Shown piece after piece: positions 11,407-22,419 of a stretch of DNA of 64,000 nt. The stretch is taken from the NCBI GenBank assembly GCA_027422505.1, contig JAPQWV010000360.1, positions 372,001 to 436,000 of the forward strand, given 5' to 3'. The notes beneath the pieces are model-generated. The model made no database searches and was not told the DNA's origin. It saw nothing but the letters and a program-made list of their open reading frames with translations. The translations under genes and the position numbers were made by a program. The number at the start of each line of letters is the position of its first letter. Positions within the stretch are counted from its first letter, which is position 1. The DNA is from Craterostigma plantagineum (taxonomy: Eukaryota; Streptophyta; Magnoliopsida; Lamiales; Linderniaceae).

Positions 11407-11759
11407 AAACAATAACGTGTCACGAGAAAGATAAAAAAATAGTTCTCTGGAAGAAAACTAACAAATAATTCGAAAACAACATAAATAATTGGTTGGTAAC
11501 ACTTCATTTATTCTGAGTAACGATTCACGCATTCTGGGTAACACATAACTGAGAACATTCTAGAAGGTTCTAGATTGTCAGAGATATTAACAGTACAATA
11601 ACTTAATATTATCACATTGCCTGCATATAATATCACATGGCTGATAAACAATAACATATAAACAATGATTATACCACATTTATAGCTACGAGAACCACAA
11701 AATAGCTAATCAATACCACATTATTATTTTCGATTAATTTCGTTCGTAAATTCATTTCG

Positions 11760-12575
11760 TTGGGATGTATAAGATTGAAATTCATGGAAATAGGTGATAT
11801 GATGAAGTTAAATCACAAAATTTCATTAAAAGACATGTTTTGCGAATGTTGATATCAATATGTGAAAGTTGAGATCAAAAGTCATGTAAACACATAGCTC
11901 TTCTTTCACAAAATATACTAGTATCTCTTTTGATGAGACATAACGTTATGAATTCCATCCCAAACGTATTCAAAGTTCAACATTAAAGCACGAACAACAT
12001 TAATAGACCATAAACTCAAAATTCGAGACCTCAAACTAAATAATCGAAGAAAAATGAATTTGTGAGCGTAATTAATGAAATGTTTTAGAATATTACCACA
12101 TTATCTGCAAATCATACCAGATGTCTGATATAAAGAAACAATACCAACCGAATTTATGACACATTGTTTGGTACATATACCACATAATACGCTTTTCAGT
12201 ATAACATCATTAATTAGACTTATTTTGTTCGTAAATTCACTTTTTCCCGAATGTATAAGATTTATGTTCATGTAAGTATGTGGTTTACTAAGTTAACAAA
12301 CCAAATTCCCTTAAAGACATGTTATGCGAATGTTGATATCAATATGTGAAAGTTGAGGTCAAAAGTCATGTAAACACATAGCTCTTCTTTCACAAAATAT
12401 ACTAGTATCTATTTTGATGAGCAATAACGTTATGAATTCCACCACAATGTATTCAAAGTTCAACATTAAAGCACGAACAACATTTAATAGACCATAAACT
12501 CAAAATTCGAGACCTCAAACCCTAAAAAATTGAAGAAAAATGGATTTGTGAGTGAAATTAATGATATTAGTAGTG
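11760..12575 (-). repeat. Tandem repeat, about 489-bp unit, two copies
   Basis: The segment GACATGTTTTGCGAATGTTG, then ATATCAATATGTGAAAGTTG and AAAGTCATGTAAACACATAG, occurs near 11832 and again near 12321. Similarity continues through CAAAGTTCAACATTAAAGCA and CTCAAAATTCGAGACCTCAAA to about 12085 and 12570. It reads like the reverse complement of 2640-3600. Confidence 0.75.
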
Positions 12576-12835
12576 TGGTATGAAAAACCTATCATGCAGT
12601 ATCAATATATACAATAGTGTTGAAAATTGGATTGTATTATGTGGTAATGTGGTAATATCCCTTGACAATATAGAACATTCCGGATTGCAATTCCCGCCTA
12701 AATTATTGAGATCCCGCCTAAATTATTGAAATCTCGCCTAAAGTGGACAACACAGTTACACAGAGAATAACAATTAATAACTTACTGGTACCACTTTCTT
12801 ATTTCGGAAAATTAGGCAAATCCGGCGAATGTATT

Positions 12836-14000
12836 TAGATTTCGGCAACCATGAGCGACGAACAATAGGCCAGTATTGTGCTTCAACGACTTGTCAGGAT
12901 ATGAGTCTCTCGAATTTGTGCGAAATATCTTCAATTTCGATCGAATCGGGATTCGATTTTCACCGTGTTTTAATTATTTACGTCAAAAGAATTCGAGAAA
13001 TTTACCCGTAAAATCGAACATTCGAGACCTGAATAACATGACCATCTAGGACACACCCAACTTGGTTTGGTGTAGGTCGTACAGATGGAAATAATATATA
13101 TGATCGATTGTTTCGATCGAGTTTCCACTGTTACGGTGATACCTGATATTTGGCAAAGGGTACCAAATCCAGCTTACTCGAACCTTTTAATCAGTATATA
13201 CACCATATATCAGCTTACCAATACCAGTTAACTTTATTACGGTGACTGATTCCTGACAATCAATACCACATTTTGGGAACAGTTGTTTAGCAACAATCCA
13301 GCGATTTTAAATTTCGGCAAACCATGAGCGACGAACGATAGAGCCAGTATTGTGCTTCAGCGATTTATTCAGGATATGGGTGTCTCGAATTTGTAGAAAA
13401 TATCTTCAATTTCGACGGAATCAGGATTTGATTTTCACCGTAATTTAATTATTTACGCCAAAAGAATTCGAAAATTTACCCGTAAAAATCGAACATTTGA
13501 GACCTGAATAACATGATAAACCATCTAGGACACACCCAACTTGGTTTGGTGGAGGACGTGTGTTCGTGCATATGGAAATAATATATACGATCGATTATTT
13601 TGATCGAATTTTTACTGTTGTAATGATACCATATAATTGACATAGGGTACCAAATCCAGCTTAAAGATACCTTTAAATCAGTATATATACCATATGCCAG
13701 CTCACAAATACCAGTTAACTGTTTCAGGGTGACAGATGCATGACGATCCATACCACGTTTCGGGAACAGATTTTTAGCCAACAATACGACGATTTTAAAT
13801 TTTGGCTAACCACGAGCGACGAACAATAGAGCCAATACTGTGTTTCAAAGATTTGTTTCGGTTATGGGTCTCTCCAATTTGTACAAAATATCTTCAATTT
13901 CGACGGAATCGAGATTCGATTTCATCGAGTTTTTATTTGTTTGCGTCAAAAGAGTTCGAAAAATATGCCTGTAAAATCAAACATTTCGAGACCTGAATAT
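12836..14000 (+). repeat. Tandem repeat, about 473-488-bp unit, about 2.5 copies
   Basis: The marker ATGAGCGACGAACRATAG (ACGAGCG in the third) occurs at 12851, 13324 and 13812. It is followed each time by AAATATCTTCAATTTCGA and a TTTACCCGTAAAATCGAACA-like segment, then ACACACCCAACTTGG in the first two. The open frames at 12829, 13476 (minus) and 13802 are by-products of this repeat. Confidence 0.75.
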
Positions 14001-14463
14001 CAAAATAAACCCTCGGGGATAGATTCCGTTTCGTTTCCGATGATCGCTCGAAAGATCTGCGAGTTTTTTTGATCGTCAAAAGAATATTTTATTTACTTAA
14101 TAATATGGTAACGTTGATAACAGAAAATTGGTTCTGGATACCACTTATTATACAACTTATAGGGGTATTTTGGTCAGATCAAGTAGTTGGTCCTTTTCTC
14201 TAAAATTAAAAGATATTGGGTCCTTAAAACTGAGATTTATACTGACAGGGGCTGATTCATATTTTGAAACTTAGAGAGGGGCTGATTCTTAAAAGCCCCT
14301 TTTTTTTCTATGTTGAGGATGATCTATCATCGGCTTCGTTTTTTCGGCAACTTAGGTTGACGTGTAATAAAATAACCGGCGAGCATATTTACCAAACCTA
14401 TCATTAATAGCTTGTAGTTCGTGGGTGGTTGGTTTTCTTTAAATTTTATTATTATATAATATA

Positions 14464-15893
14464 AAGGGGTAACGTCCACTAAATCTCCCTTCCATTATTT
14501 TCTATCAATTAACTCCTCATTCCATATTATTTATTACCAAACTTCCTAAATCAAAACAATCTTACAAATAACTCCCCATGGACGATTTTGCCCCTCTATT
14601 ATTGTAGTACCAATATATGTATGTTTGTAGTACCTCATGGACGATTTTGCCCCTCTATTAATGTCCACACCCTTACCCAACCTTGTAGTACCAATAACGT
14701 ATGTTTGTAGTACCAATGTATAGATGTTCGTAGTATCATTCCGTGAACCCATGGACGATTTTGCCCCTCTACTAATTTCCACACCCTTTTCTTTTCCTTA
14801 CCCGAACTTGCAGTACCAATATACGTATGTTTGTAGTACGAATGTATGGATGTTCGTGGTACCATTCCATGAGCTAGTGTAGTACCATACGTAGGTTACT
14901 TGTAGTATCTTTTCCGTACCATGTGCTTAACTATACCTTAAAATTGTAGCACCAATACACATATATTTGTAGTACCAATATGTAGATATCCGTGGTACCG
15001 TATTATATACTAGTGTGGTACCAAGATTAGGTTACTTGTAGTACCAATATCTATGGTAACCGTCACGCTAAAAAAAATTCGGATGGCGTCGAAAAACTCG
15101 TTACCAAAACTTGAAGTACCAATTGTAGTACCACTGTATAGATGTTCGTGGTACCATACCGTGAGATCGTGTGGTAGCATACGTAGGTTACTTGTGGTAT
15201 CTTTATTCGGTACCATGTGCTCAGCACAAGTAACCTACGTATGGTACCACAGTAGCTCACGGTATGGTACCACGAACATCGATACACTGGTACTACAAAG
15301 ATACGTATATTGGTACTTCAAGTTTGGGTAAGGAATTTTCGACGCCATCTGAATTATTATTGGTACGTGACCATTGTCATAGATATTGGTACTACAAGTA
15401 ACCTATACATGGTACCACACTAGCTTACGATACGGTACCACAGACATCTGTATATTGGTACTACAAATATATGTGTATTGGTGCTACAATTTTAGGGTAG
15501 GAGTTGCGATAGTTAAGCACATGGTATGGAAAAGATACTACACTAGCTCACGGAATGGTACCACGGTATGGTACCACGGATATGTATACATTGGTACTAC
15601 AAGAATACGTATATTGGTACTACAAGTTTTGGGTAGGGGTCCGTGGGTGTTGACAGGTTTTTTGGTATACATTGGTACTATAAGAATACGTATATTGCTA
15701 CTACAAGTTTTGTATAGGGGTCCGTGGGTGTTGACAGGTTTTTTGGTAATATTGTTTTTATAAGCTTAAAATCGTCCATTAGGTAGCTCTGTGATATAAA
15801 AGTTTGAAATTGGGAGTTTGATGATAAATGAATGGGAAGGTGGAGTTAGTTGATTAATAGTTTGAGAGTAGGGAGTTATGTGTAGATTTCTCT
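14464..15893. mobile_element. Foldback element, about 1.4 kb, long inverted arms
   Basis: The left arm begins near GTCCACTAAATCTCCCTTCC. The right arm, reverse-complemented, begins near AAATCTACACATAACTCCCT and then matches through CTATYAATYAACTCC, the ATTTATTACCAAAC/ATTTATCATCAAAC segment and ATGGACGATTTT. Within the arms a short unit built from GTAGTACCAATATACGTATG and GATGTTCGTGGTACCAT repeats many times, on opposite strands in the two halves. The centre is near 15220. All open frames here (14546-15763) are frames through the repeat and are not genes. Such elements are usually non-autonomous. Confidence 0.7.
15137..15283. repeat. Strong hairpin at the centre of the foldback element
   Basis: The left arm GATGTTCGTGGTACCATACC (15137) continues to CATACGTAGGTTACTTGTG. 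The right arm CAAGTAACCTACGTATGGTA continues to GGTATGGTACCACGAACATC (15283). The arms are about 55 bp with few mismatches, and the loop is about 35 nt. Confidence 0.75.
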
Positions 15894-15894
15894 A

Positions 15895-15945
15895 TTATAA
15901 ACTAGTTTATTGTCCGTGCAATGTACGGGTTTAAATAAAAGTGTT
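15895..15945 (-). mobile_element. Helitron-like 3' terminus (minus strand)
   Basis: Read on the minus strand, AACCCGTACATTGCACGGAC forms an imperfect CCGTnC...GnACGG stem and is followed by AATAAA and CTAG, then T. A short GC-rich hairpin a few bases before CTAG/T is the usual Helitron 3' end. The body would extend to the right; no replicase or 5' TC end was identified, so this is a terminus only. Confidence 0.35.
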
Positions 15946-16634
15946 TATCAATATATTTTTCGATAGGCACGACATCAATCGAACACAAACAATTTGAAAC
16001 AAAAAACATGCTCCGTTATGCCATTATTCAAATTCTACAGTAGAAGAAACATGAGTTAATTATGTATAATTAATATAAGTTAATAAGATAACTTAATTAA
16101 GAGAAAACGTAGGATATTGTCGTAGAGTCCTGTGGAAGGGTGAAAAAAAGTTACAATTTAACAATTTCTATCTCTTTGATCTTATTGACGTGAATACTCG
16201 AATTCACGTTCGTGATCGAAAATCGCTCTAACTTTCATTCAAAAGGAAGTAAGAAAACAATGGGTTATGGGGTTTTGATGTGAGTTCACTTTGGAGGCTC
16301 AATGAAAGAATTAACTAAATTTAGACACCGGAAAAATAAACAAAGAAAGTATGTTGATGAGTAACAAACCTGAGATGTATCGCTTTAAACTTCTTATTGT
16401 TTTTAGAACATGATCTAATTTTGGTTATTTGTACTCATCAACATCATATAAAATGTTAAACGTAATCTCACACTTCAAACAACGAAATTGAACAGATAAC
16501 TTCCGAATGTATTTTCTTCCCTACTAAAATTGCTTTTCTTGTTTATAAGCTCATAATTATCTATCATCTAAAGTATGCTCAGTGCTCTTGATTGTAGAGG
16601 AACTCCCGGATGATAAAATTATATCATCACATCT
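15946..16634. other. AT-rich spacer, no gene seen
   Basis: No coding frame, RNA gene or clear repeat was recognised. It may be the body of the Helitron-like element whose end lies at 15895-15945. It ends with TCACATCT (16627-16634), the left target duplication of the next element. Confidence 0.4.
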
Positions 16635-17337
16635 AGGGTGAGAAAAAATATCCGAAAACCGGATTCCGATCCGGTATCCGGTTTTCAAAACCCGAAAAAA
16701 CGGATATCCGATTTTAAAAACTGGATCGGATATCCGATCGGATCGGATACGGATAGTGGTTTGTCTAAAATCCGGATATCCGATATACGGTTTTATATTT
16801 AAAAGAATTTAAAAAATAAAAAAATAGTCCAAAAAGAAAAATGAAGGTCCAAAAATGAAAAAAAAAATCTTCAAGTAGAATATTTAAATTTATATTATTT
16901 TATTATTGCAAAAAACTTTGTTAGAGAACTGAGATAAAAAACATAAAACATCGAGATGCAAGTTAAAAAATTAATGTGAATTTGTGTGAAATATTATGTA
17001 TTGTATTTATTATTTATTATGTAACTTCGAATCATAAATTCACATATTGTGTGAAATATTATGTGTAGAAATTCTTATATTAAAAAAATATATATTTTTA
17101 TTGTGATAAGAAATAAAAAAATATGATTTTAAAATAAAATAAATGAAAATGTAAGAAAAATAAATTTAAAAACCGGATGCGGATATCCGGTAAAAATATC
17201 CGAATAAACCGGATATCCGATTTTCGGATATCCAAAAAAAACGGAGCGGATACGGATACCATTTTTCGATATCCGAAAATCCGGATATCCGAATTTCGGA
17301 TATCCGAAAAACCGGATATCCGATTTTGCTCACCCCT
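16635..17337. mobile_element. hAT-type non-autonomous element, 703 bp, perfect 8-bp TSD
   Basis: The left end is AGGGTGAGAAAAAATATCCG; the right end reverse-complemented is AGGGGTGAGCAAAATCGGAT. TCACATCT occurs at 16627-16634 and 17338-17345, a perfect 8-bp duplication. Both subterminal zones (16660-16790, 17170-17325) are arrays of CGGATATCCG and CGGATATCCGATTTT, palindromic motifs likely to be transposase-binding sites. The middle is very AT-rich and non-coding. Confidence 0.85.
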
Positions 17338-17506
17338 TCACATCTATAGACATATCTAAGTTCCTAAGATGAAAACACGTAGACGTCGAGCATAAACTAA
17401 CACACAACAAAGAACAAACATATATCATCATACTAAACTTATATCGCTTTTGCAGCCACCCATTATGATTTGAAGATCTTAAGGCCCTTGCAGATGCATC
17501 CTAATT

Positions 17507-17572
17507 AATTATTGTTATTATTATTATTGTTATTACTATTGTTATTATTATTATTACTATTGTTCTTATTGC

Positions 17573-17618
<46 letters not shown>
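17507..17618. repeat. (ATT)n microsatellite
   Basis: About 110 nt of ATT/TTA trinucleotides with a few G and C interruptions in the first half and a pure run from about 17573 to 17616. The minus-strand poly-isoleucine frame across it is not a gene. Confidence 0.95.
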
Positions 17619-17858
17619 TTCAGCTCATCGTACGATAAAGAAGGACGACGAAGTCGTAAGAACAAACATTGCCCAAGATAATGCTTGATTATCTTAAATA
17701 CGATCGTAATAACCATCAACGGTCGTAAGAACCATCAGTAAATAAGTTTCATACTTCACACCTTTGTAATTGTAAAAGCTTTTTAGAACCATCAAAAAAC
17801 TAAAGAGATGCTTGAACGAACAAAATCAAATAAATGAAATACGATAATAATTAAGTAC

Positions 17859-18168
17859 CTGCTTTTGAATCTATTCCTAGTATCAGCCCTTTCCTTTCTT
17901 GATTAGTATCAAATTTACTTCTCATATCTACATACATAGTTTCTCACTGTTAAATTTACATATGATGTAATCGATCAGAGTCGAATGAAATACTTACATA
18001 CCTCCACGTTTTCTTCCTTGCTTTGTATCGCTGCATAGCATTGCCTCTGTTATGTGCAAGAAGTTCCATGTCAGCTTTACTCACTATAGCAGCCGAGCTC
18101 TCACCTATCATCAATGGCGGTTGATCCCTGAATTGGATCTCGTTCGAACCATTACAGGATTCGGTAAT
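17859..18168 (-). pseudogene. CONSTANS-like CCT-domain gene, 3' part, decayed
   Basis: On the minus strand the exon 18168-18003 encodes ITESCNGSNEIQF...ADMELLAHNRGNAMQRYK then ARKKTWR, the first half of a CCT domain as in CONSTANS-like (COL) proteins. It ends at the donor AG|GTATGTAAG. After a 75-nt intron with acceptor ATGTAG (17929-17928), the next exon (17927-17859) continues the CCT domain in frame: YEK, stop, I, stop, Y, stop, SRKERADTR. Three stop codons sit where the family has residues, so the domain is inactive in this copy. CCT proteins are nuclear regulators of flowering and light responses. The exon's other end, with its acceptor, lies at 34771-34806, across the 16.6-kb retrotransposon. 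B-boxes were not found. Confidence 0.75.
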
Positions 18169-18948
18169 TGATGCGGACCGAAAAATCGACCCTAGCATCA
18201 ACAGTGCGCTGGAAGGTATCGGCCCGTCGCCGTTTCGAGTTCGTCGCCTTCATCTTCAATTGATCCCTGAAATACCACGAAAAAGAGGAGCTAAAGGGCG
18301 CCGTTTCGGCAACGCCCCTCCGACGCTCAAGTCAGATATTCAATAATCAAAGTCTAAAAGCGTATAAAATAAGATAAAGCGATAAATAAAGAGAGAGCGT
18401 AGATCGATAGTGGAGCTATGAGAAAATACGTCCGTGGATCCTTCGCGTGAGATGTCGAGTTTTAAAAGAGAGTGCCATATGTGAGAGGAGATATTAAGGT
18501 GGTATCGAACATGAGAGGTGAAATCCAAATGATAAAAGAGTTATAAATCAGAGAGATGGGATGCGAATGATAGAACTGTCGTAGTTATAGAATGGGACGG
18601 TTGTGATATAGTGAAGTGATTCCTCTTTTCCTAACGTACCTTTGCCTTTCTTATATATATAATATAGTTGAGGACTTGAGGCATCCCACGTTGGAATTAG
18701 TGGGTTTGGTAACCACCCATGATGATGAGTTGTCCACGTTGAGGGCCATGATGGTTAGTTATTTTGGGGTCGTCTTTTACCGTTTGGTCACGAACAAAGC
18801 TCTCGAGCAGCCTTCATCCCGAGCGCGACTTCAACTCCTCGGCCGGTCTTTCTTCGGGCTTCATCTCGAGAGATCTTTTCCGCGGGAGATATGCCCGCCC
18901 TATTTCAGTCAAACTCGAATATTTGACCGATAAAATACGGGGAAAACA
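18169..18948 (-). repeat. 3' LTR of the Tat element
   Basis: 780 bp, starting TGATGCGGACCG and ending ACGGGGAAAACA on the plus strand. A polypurine tract follows at 18949-18962 (minus strand GTGAGGGGGCTAT directly before the LTR). A TATA-like run lies at 18651-18667. The open frames within it have near-identical copies in the right LTR and are not genes. Confidence 0.93.
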
Positions 18949-21310
18949 ATAGCCCCCTCACAAATAGTCCAAAAGAGTGTTAGTGATTTTTGGACGTGGT
19001 AGGTAAAATATTCGAGTATAGCATACGTCCTTCCCGAGCATCGACCTTCCCAAATATCATGTTAACATATAAATATTGAAAAGGATAAAAATCATACCGA
19101 CGGTACCCCAAGCGTCGTCATCTGTACCGCTCTCAAATTCCTCCTCAAAGTCGGCTTGTTGGCGTTCAAGTCGTGGGCGGTGCATTCGAATGCTTAGGCT
19201 CCGAGCCACAATTGTGAGGGATGGAGTTCACAAGTTTAGTGCAACATTTGTGGGCTTTTATCCCGAACAGGTCGGGTCTTCGGTTCGTGGAGATCTATCC
19301 CGAGCAGGTCGGGTCTTCGGGCGAAATTCGTGGAGTTTTTATCCCGAGCAGGTCGGGTCTTCATGCCACATCCGTGGACTTTTATGTCCGCCACAATTGT
19401 GGGCTCAGGAGGCATGTCGCCCGAATGCACCTTCCCCACGGGCGAGTCCCCTCTTCGAATCGGCGATGCAGGCGTCATCAGAAGTTGGAGTGGTGGCCGA
19501 GGTGGCTGCCCCGGATTGTTTATTATACTGGGAGTAGCGAATAAAGGCAACATATATGAGGCTCTCAATAATATTCCCGAGGACCGACGGGCGCTCGAGA
19601 ATTCCTGCACTCAAATAACTCAAGGAGAGACACATGTGCACGATTGACTCTAGGCTCATGTATGCCGTCGAGCATTCAGGAATTTGTCAGATATTACCCA
19701 AACTCAAGAAAAATTCGGTCAATGAAGGGAATAGTAACAACCCAAGTGATTTGCATAATTCCAGCAAGCAATAATTTCAAAAGCCCAATAAATTTAATTT
19801 CAGCAGCCCTAATGATTAAGTTCTAGCATTTCATGAAACAACTTTAGGAGCCCCATAAAATTAATTCCCGCAAACAAGCATGCCAATTAATTAATCCTAG
19901 ATGCGTATCAAAACTAACTACCACAGTAATTTTTTATTCCAGTCCAGTGTCAGCCATAGCAATCTAATTAAAAAAAAGCAAAACAAATACAGCTCAAGTT
20001 GAAGCTTAACAAACTTAACCTTCATGGCGCCGTTAAATAACCAGGCTGATAAAATTAATAAAAGCTGGCCTAAAAGAATAGTTCAAGCAGTCATAGTATT
20101 TGCCCCAGATAAAAATTTTCAGCTGGCCAATAAATATAAAAAGCCCATTAATAGCCTGAACCCGCAAAAATGATAAACCAGTGCCAAAACTCGCCAATTA
20201 TGAAACTGGCCCGTACATTTTCAACGCTTCTAGCATCAGTCCTATCGTAAATAACAGAAATGGTCCCCATAGTTTTATAATTTCGAATCTACCCATATAA
20301 ATTAACGAACTTACGACCGGGTCCCCAGCGGCGAGCAACGGCGGATTTTTCCCCGGCGGCCGAAGGGGCGACTAGGGTGGTCATCGGCGGACCTACGGGG
20401 TTCAGTAACGCGGTGGTCGCACCACGAAATCCAAAAATCACGATTTATGGGCAGATTTTTAAGTCGATCGTCCCTCTCACTTCGAGCGATTCGTCCGTGA
20501 GTTTGCTCCGAATAATCTGGGTCATATAGGAGGAAAAGTTAGTCATCATAGATATGTAACGGGCACCTTTAATTCGGCGAGACGTGAACCGATCAGTTCG
20601 ATTTGTCGAGGTTGGCCGGTTCGGGTTTTCTCCGTTCGATGTGCGTTCGACCCTTGATTACAGCGATTGCAGTAGGCTCTGGTCTGCAACATGTAATCTC
20701 TTGGATTCGTGACAAGCCTTTTTGGAGTGCTATGTTTGATCGACGGTGGGACAGAGACGAAGACCGACGTCGACAAAGTGGTGGCCGCGAACGCGAACTT
20801 AGTAGCTGCGAGGAATTATCGTGTGTCGGGTAGAGGTCTCAGACCAGACATCGGGTAGTGGTCTCAGATCAGCCCTCCGTGATTTCGGCGGGGAATCATC
20901 GCTGCAAACCTTAGTTAGTGGCTCGGGTGGCATCTACCGTCGGTGATGGCTGGTTTTAGATGACGACGCTTGAGGCGTCTCCCTGGGCAAAAACTTTTCA
21001 GCATGACCCGATGATGTGCTCGGCATCGCCAGTAATCGTGCTTGGGCCATGGGTACGGCCACGAATATGGGGGACGGGCTGTTTACGATGGCGATTGGTC
21101 CCATTTTGAACAGATGCAGCGAGTCAGTGTGTTGTCCGCCGTTGCGCTCGCAAAGGCTAGCTACTCGGGGCGGCGACGTGAGCTCACGACGATAACGATG
21201 CTTCATCCTCAAAGCCTGAAAGGCGGCGAACATCGATGGATTTTACAGCGCGAGCTCGAAACGGCTTCAGATTTTCTGAATCTTCCAAGTGCATCTTTTT
21301 ATTTATACGA
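18949..21310 (-). other. Internal Tat segment between 3' LTR and inner LTR
   Basis: At its left edge it has a polypurine tract (CAATAGCCCCCTCAC) and the phrase AGTCCAAAAGAG...TTTTGGACG that recurs just after the inner LTR (22080-22120). At its right edge it has the inner PBS. It therefore looks like a 3' internal end joined to a leader. No convincing coding region: frames at 19076-19659 and 20546-21476 lie on both strands, overlap and match nothing recognised. A short repeat sits at 19261-19362. Confidence 0.5.
19261..19362 (+). repeat. Short tandem motif, three copies
   Basis: TCCCGARCAGGTCGGGTCTT recurs at 19261, 19298 and 19342 with spacers ending in CGTGGA. The phrase CCACAATTGTG flanks the array at about 19206 and 19391. 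Confidence 0.8.
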
Positions 21311-21328
21311 TTCCCACAGACGGCGCCA
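21311..21328 (-). other. Primer-binding site of the inner LTR
   Basis: The minus strand reads TGGCGCCGTCTGTGGGAA, identical to the PBS of the outer 5' LTR (33966-33983), three bases from the TG end of the inner LTR. Confidence 0.8.
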
Positions 21329-21331
21329 AGT

Positions 21332-22061
21332 TGATACCGTCGAAAAATGGATCTGCCGCGTCGGACGACTAACAGGCTCCTTCCCGCCTAAATTCCACCG
21401 CGCACGTTACCTAATCACTTGGAAACAGGATAAGGGTTGGGGGTCGTTTGCCCTCTTGCCTAGGTCAAGAGGGTAATCTCCGTGTTCCAGGTGTAAAGTA
21501 GCGTAAAAAGTGATGTGTAGTGTGTGTTTGTGAGTAATTAATTGGACAGAGTAACGGTAGGATACGTGAGAAAAGATACCTGTTCTTGAGTACCTTGGCA
21601 GTATTTATAGGTTTCTGTCCTTGGACGGTTTTCAAACGGTTGAGACCCACGTTCCGTGATTCCAGGGGTCGAGCTCCCTTATCGCCCATGATGGCATGTC
21701 TTCTCGATAGGCGGGTTTTTAGACGGTTATCCCTTACACGTTTGGTTAATGTGATCATGGGAGATTACGTTGGTTTGGGATCAAGGGATCTGTTTCCCCG
21801 AAGAAGTTATCCCCGTCATCGGTCAGTTTGCCCGAGGGACCGAGCTCTCCCTTTTTCTCGAAGGAATCTGTTGGGGTACCCTAGGGGTGGGCGTCCTCGG
21901 GATGGAGAACCGAGGGAACTCTGATGTCCTACTTCCTATGGAGTCGGCCTTATGGTCCCGAGGTGCGTATCCATGGTGAGATCTTTTCCTAGCAGGGTAG
22001 TTGGGTCGGTTGAGACGGGTCGGGTATTTTGCCACAGGGTCAATTAGACCCGAGGGTAACA
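21332..22061 (-). repeat. Inner, divergent Tat-type LTR (730 bp)
   Basis: It starts TGATACCGTCGAAAAATGG and ends CCCGAGGGTAACA. The start is clearly related to the outer LTR (TGATGCGGACCGAAAAATCG), but the bodies differ. A PBS abuts one side, and a polypurine-type AATAGTCCCCCG abuts the other. A minus-strand TATAAATA at about 21603-21610 could be its promoter. It was a functional LTR of a related element, now inside the larger one. Confidence 0.75.
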
Positions 22062-22410
22062 ATAGTCCCCCGTTCGAGTAGTCCAAAAGAAGTATGGTGA
22101 ATTTTGGACGTTTTTGTGGGGTAGTGGCAGAATATCCGAACCGTCGTGGCTCTGAGGGTCGTCGTTGGGCCTGACTCTGCGCACCTTTTCTTCGGATATA
22201 GGTCCATTATCTCTTCCTTAGAGGCCTTGAGCATCGTCTCGTATTCCCAGCCACGTGTCGCCTTTATATTGGTTGGTTCTGATGGGACATCTGGGCGGGA
22301 ACTCTGGCGCCCGTTCTGAGACTTGACGCGGATCGAGGCACGGTTGACGCGGTTTCTTTTTGTCCGTTGATCAAATTCTTATCCAAAGGCCCCAATCGGC
22401 CGGATGGGCC

Positions 22411-22419
22411 CTATATATA
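22411..22419 (+). promoter_or_regulatory. TATA box for the first opposite-strand gene
   Basis: CTATATATACC, 153 nt before the ATG at 22572, followed by a CT-rich leader (TTCTTCTTCCATTTCTCTCA). A TATA box and pyrimidine patch in these positions are typical of plant promoters and point along the plus strand, against gag-pol. Confidence 0.55.

Larger units (their letters stand above)
10137..14299. mobile_element. Second 4-kb non-coding TIR element, inverted relative to E2
   Basis: It begins GAGTTAATTTTGTTTCAGCCCC (10137) and ends GGGGCTGATTCTTAAAAGCCCC (14299); the inverted ends share ...TCAGCCCC followed by an AAGGACCC motif further in. The interior holds a block reverse-complementary to E2 (see 2640-3600), about 489-bp and about 480-bp tandem repeats, and a nested 380-bp MITE. 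No coding frame is present. No clear target duplication was found because both flanks are T-runs. It starts within the presumed 3' UTR of the Bruno-like gene. Confidence 0.5.

Noticed and set aside
14546..15763. Several open frames with repeated YKHTYIGT / TLVLQ-type peptides
   Set aside because: They are translations of the foldback element's short tandem unit and occur on both strands.
17501..17719. Minus-strand poly-isoleucine frame
   Set aside because: Product of the ATT microsatellite.
19076..19659. Overlapping frames on both strands of 84-153 codons
   Set aside because: Four overlapping frames in a GC-rich, repeat-bearing retrotransposon segment with no recognisable domain; none preferred over the others.
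20546..21476. Possible gene in the Tat internal segment (144-codon frame at 21042)
   Set aside because: It runs across the PBS and into the inner LTR, and no domain is visible.
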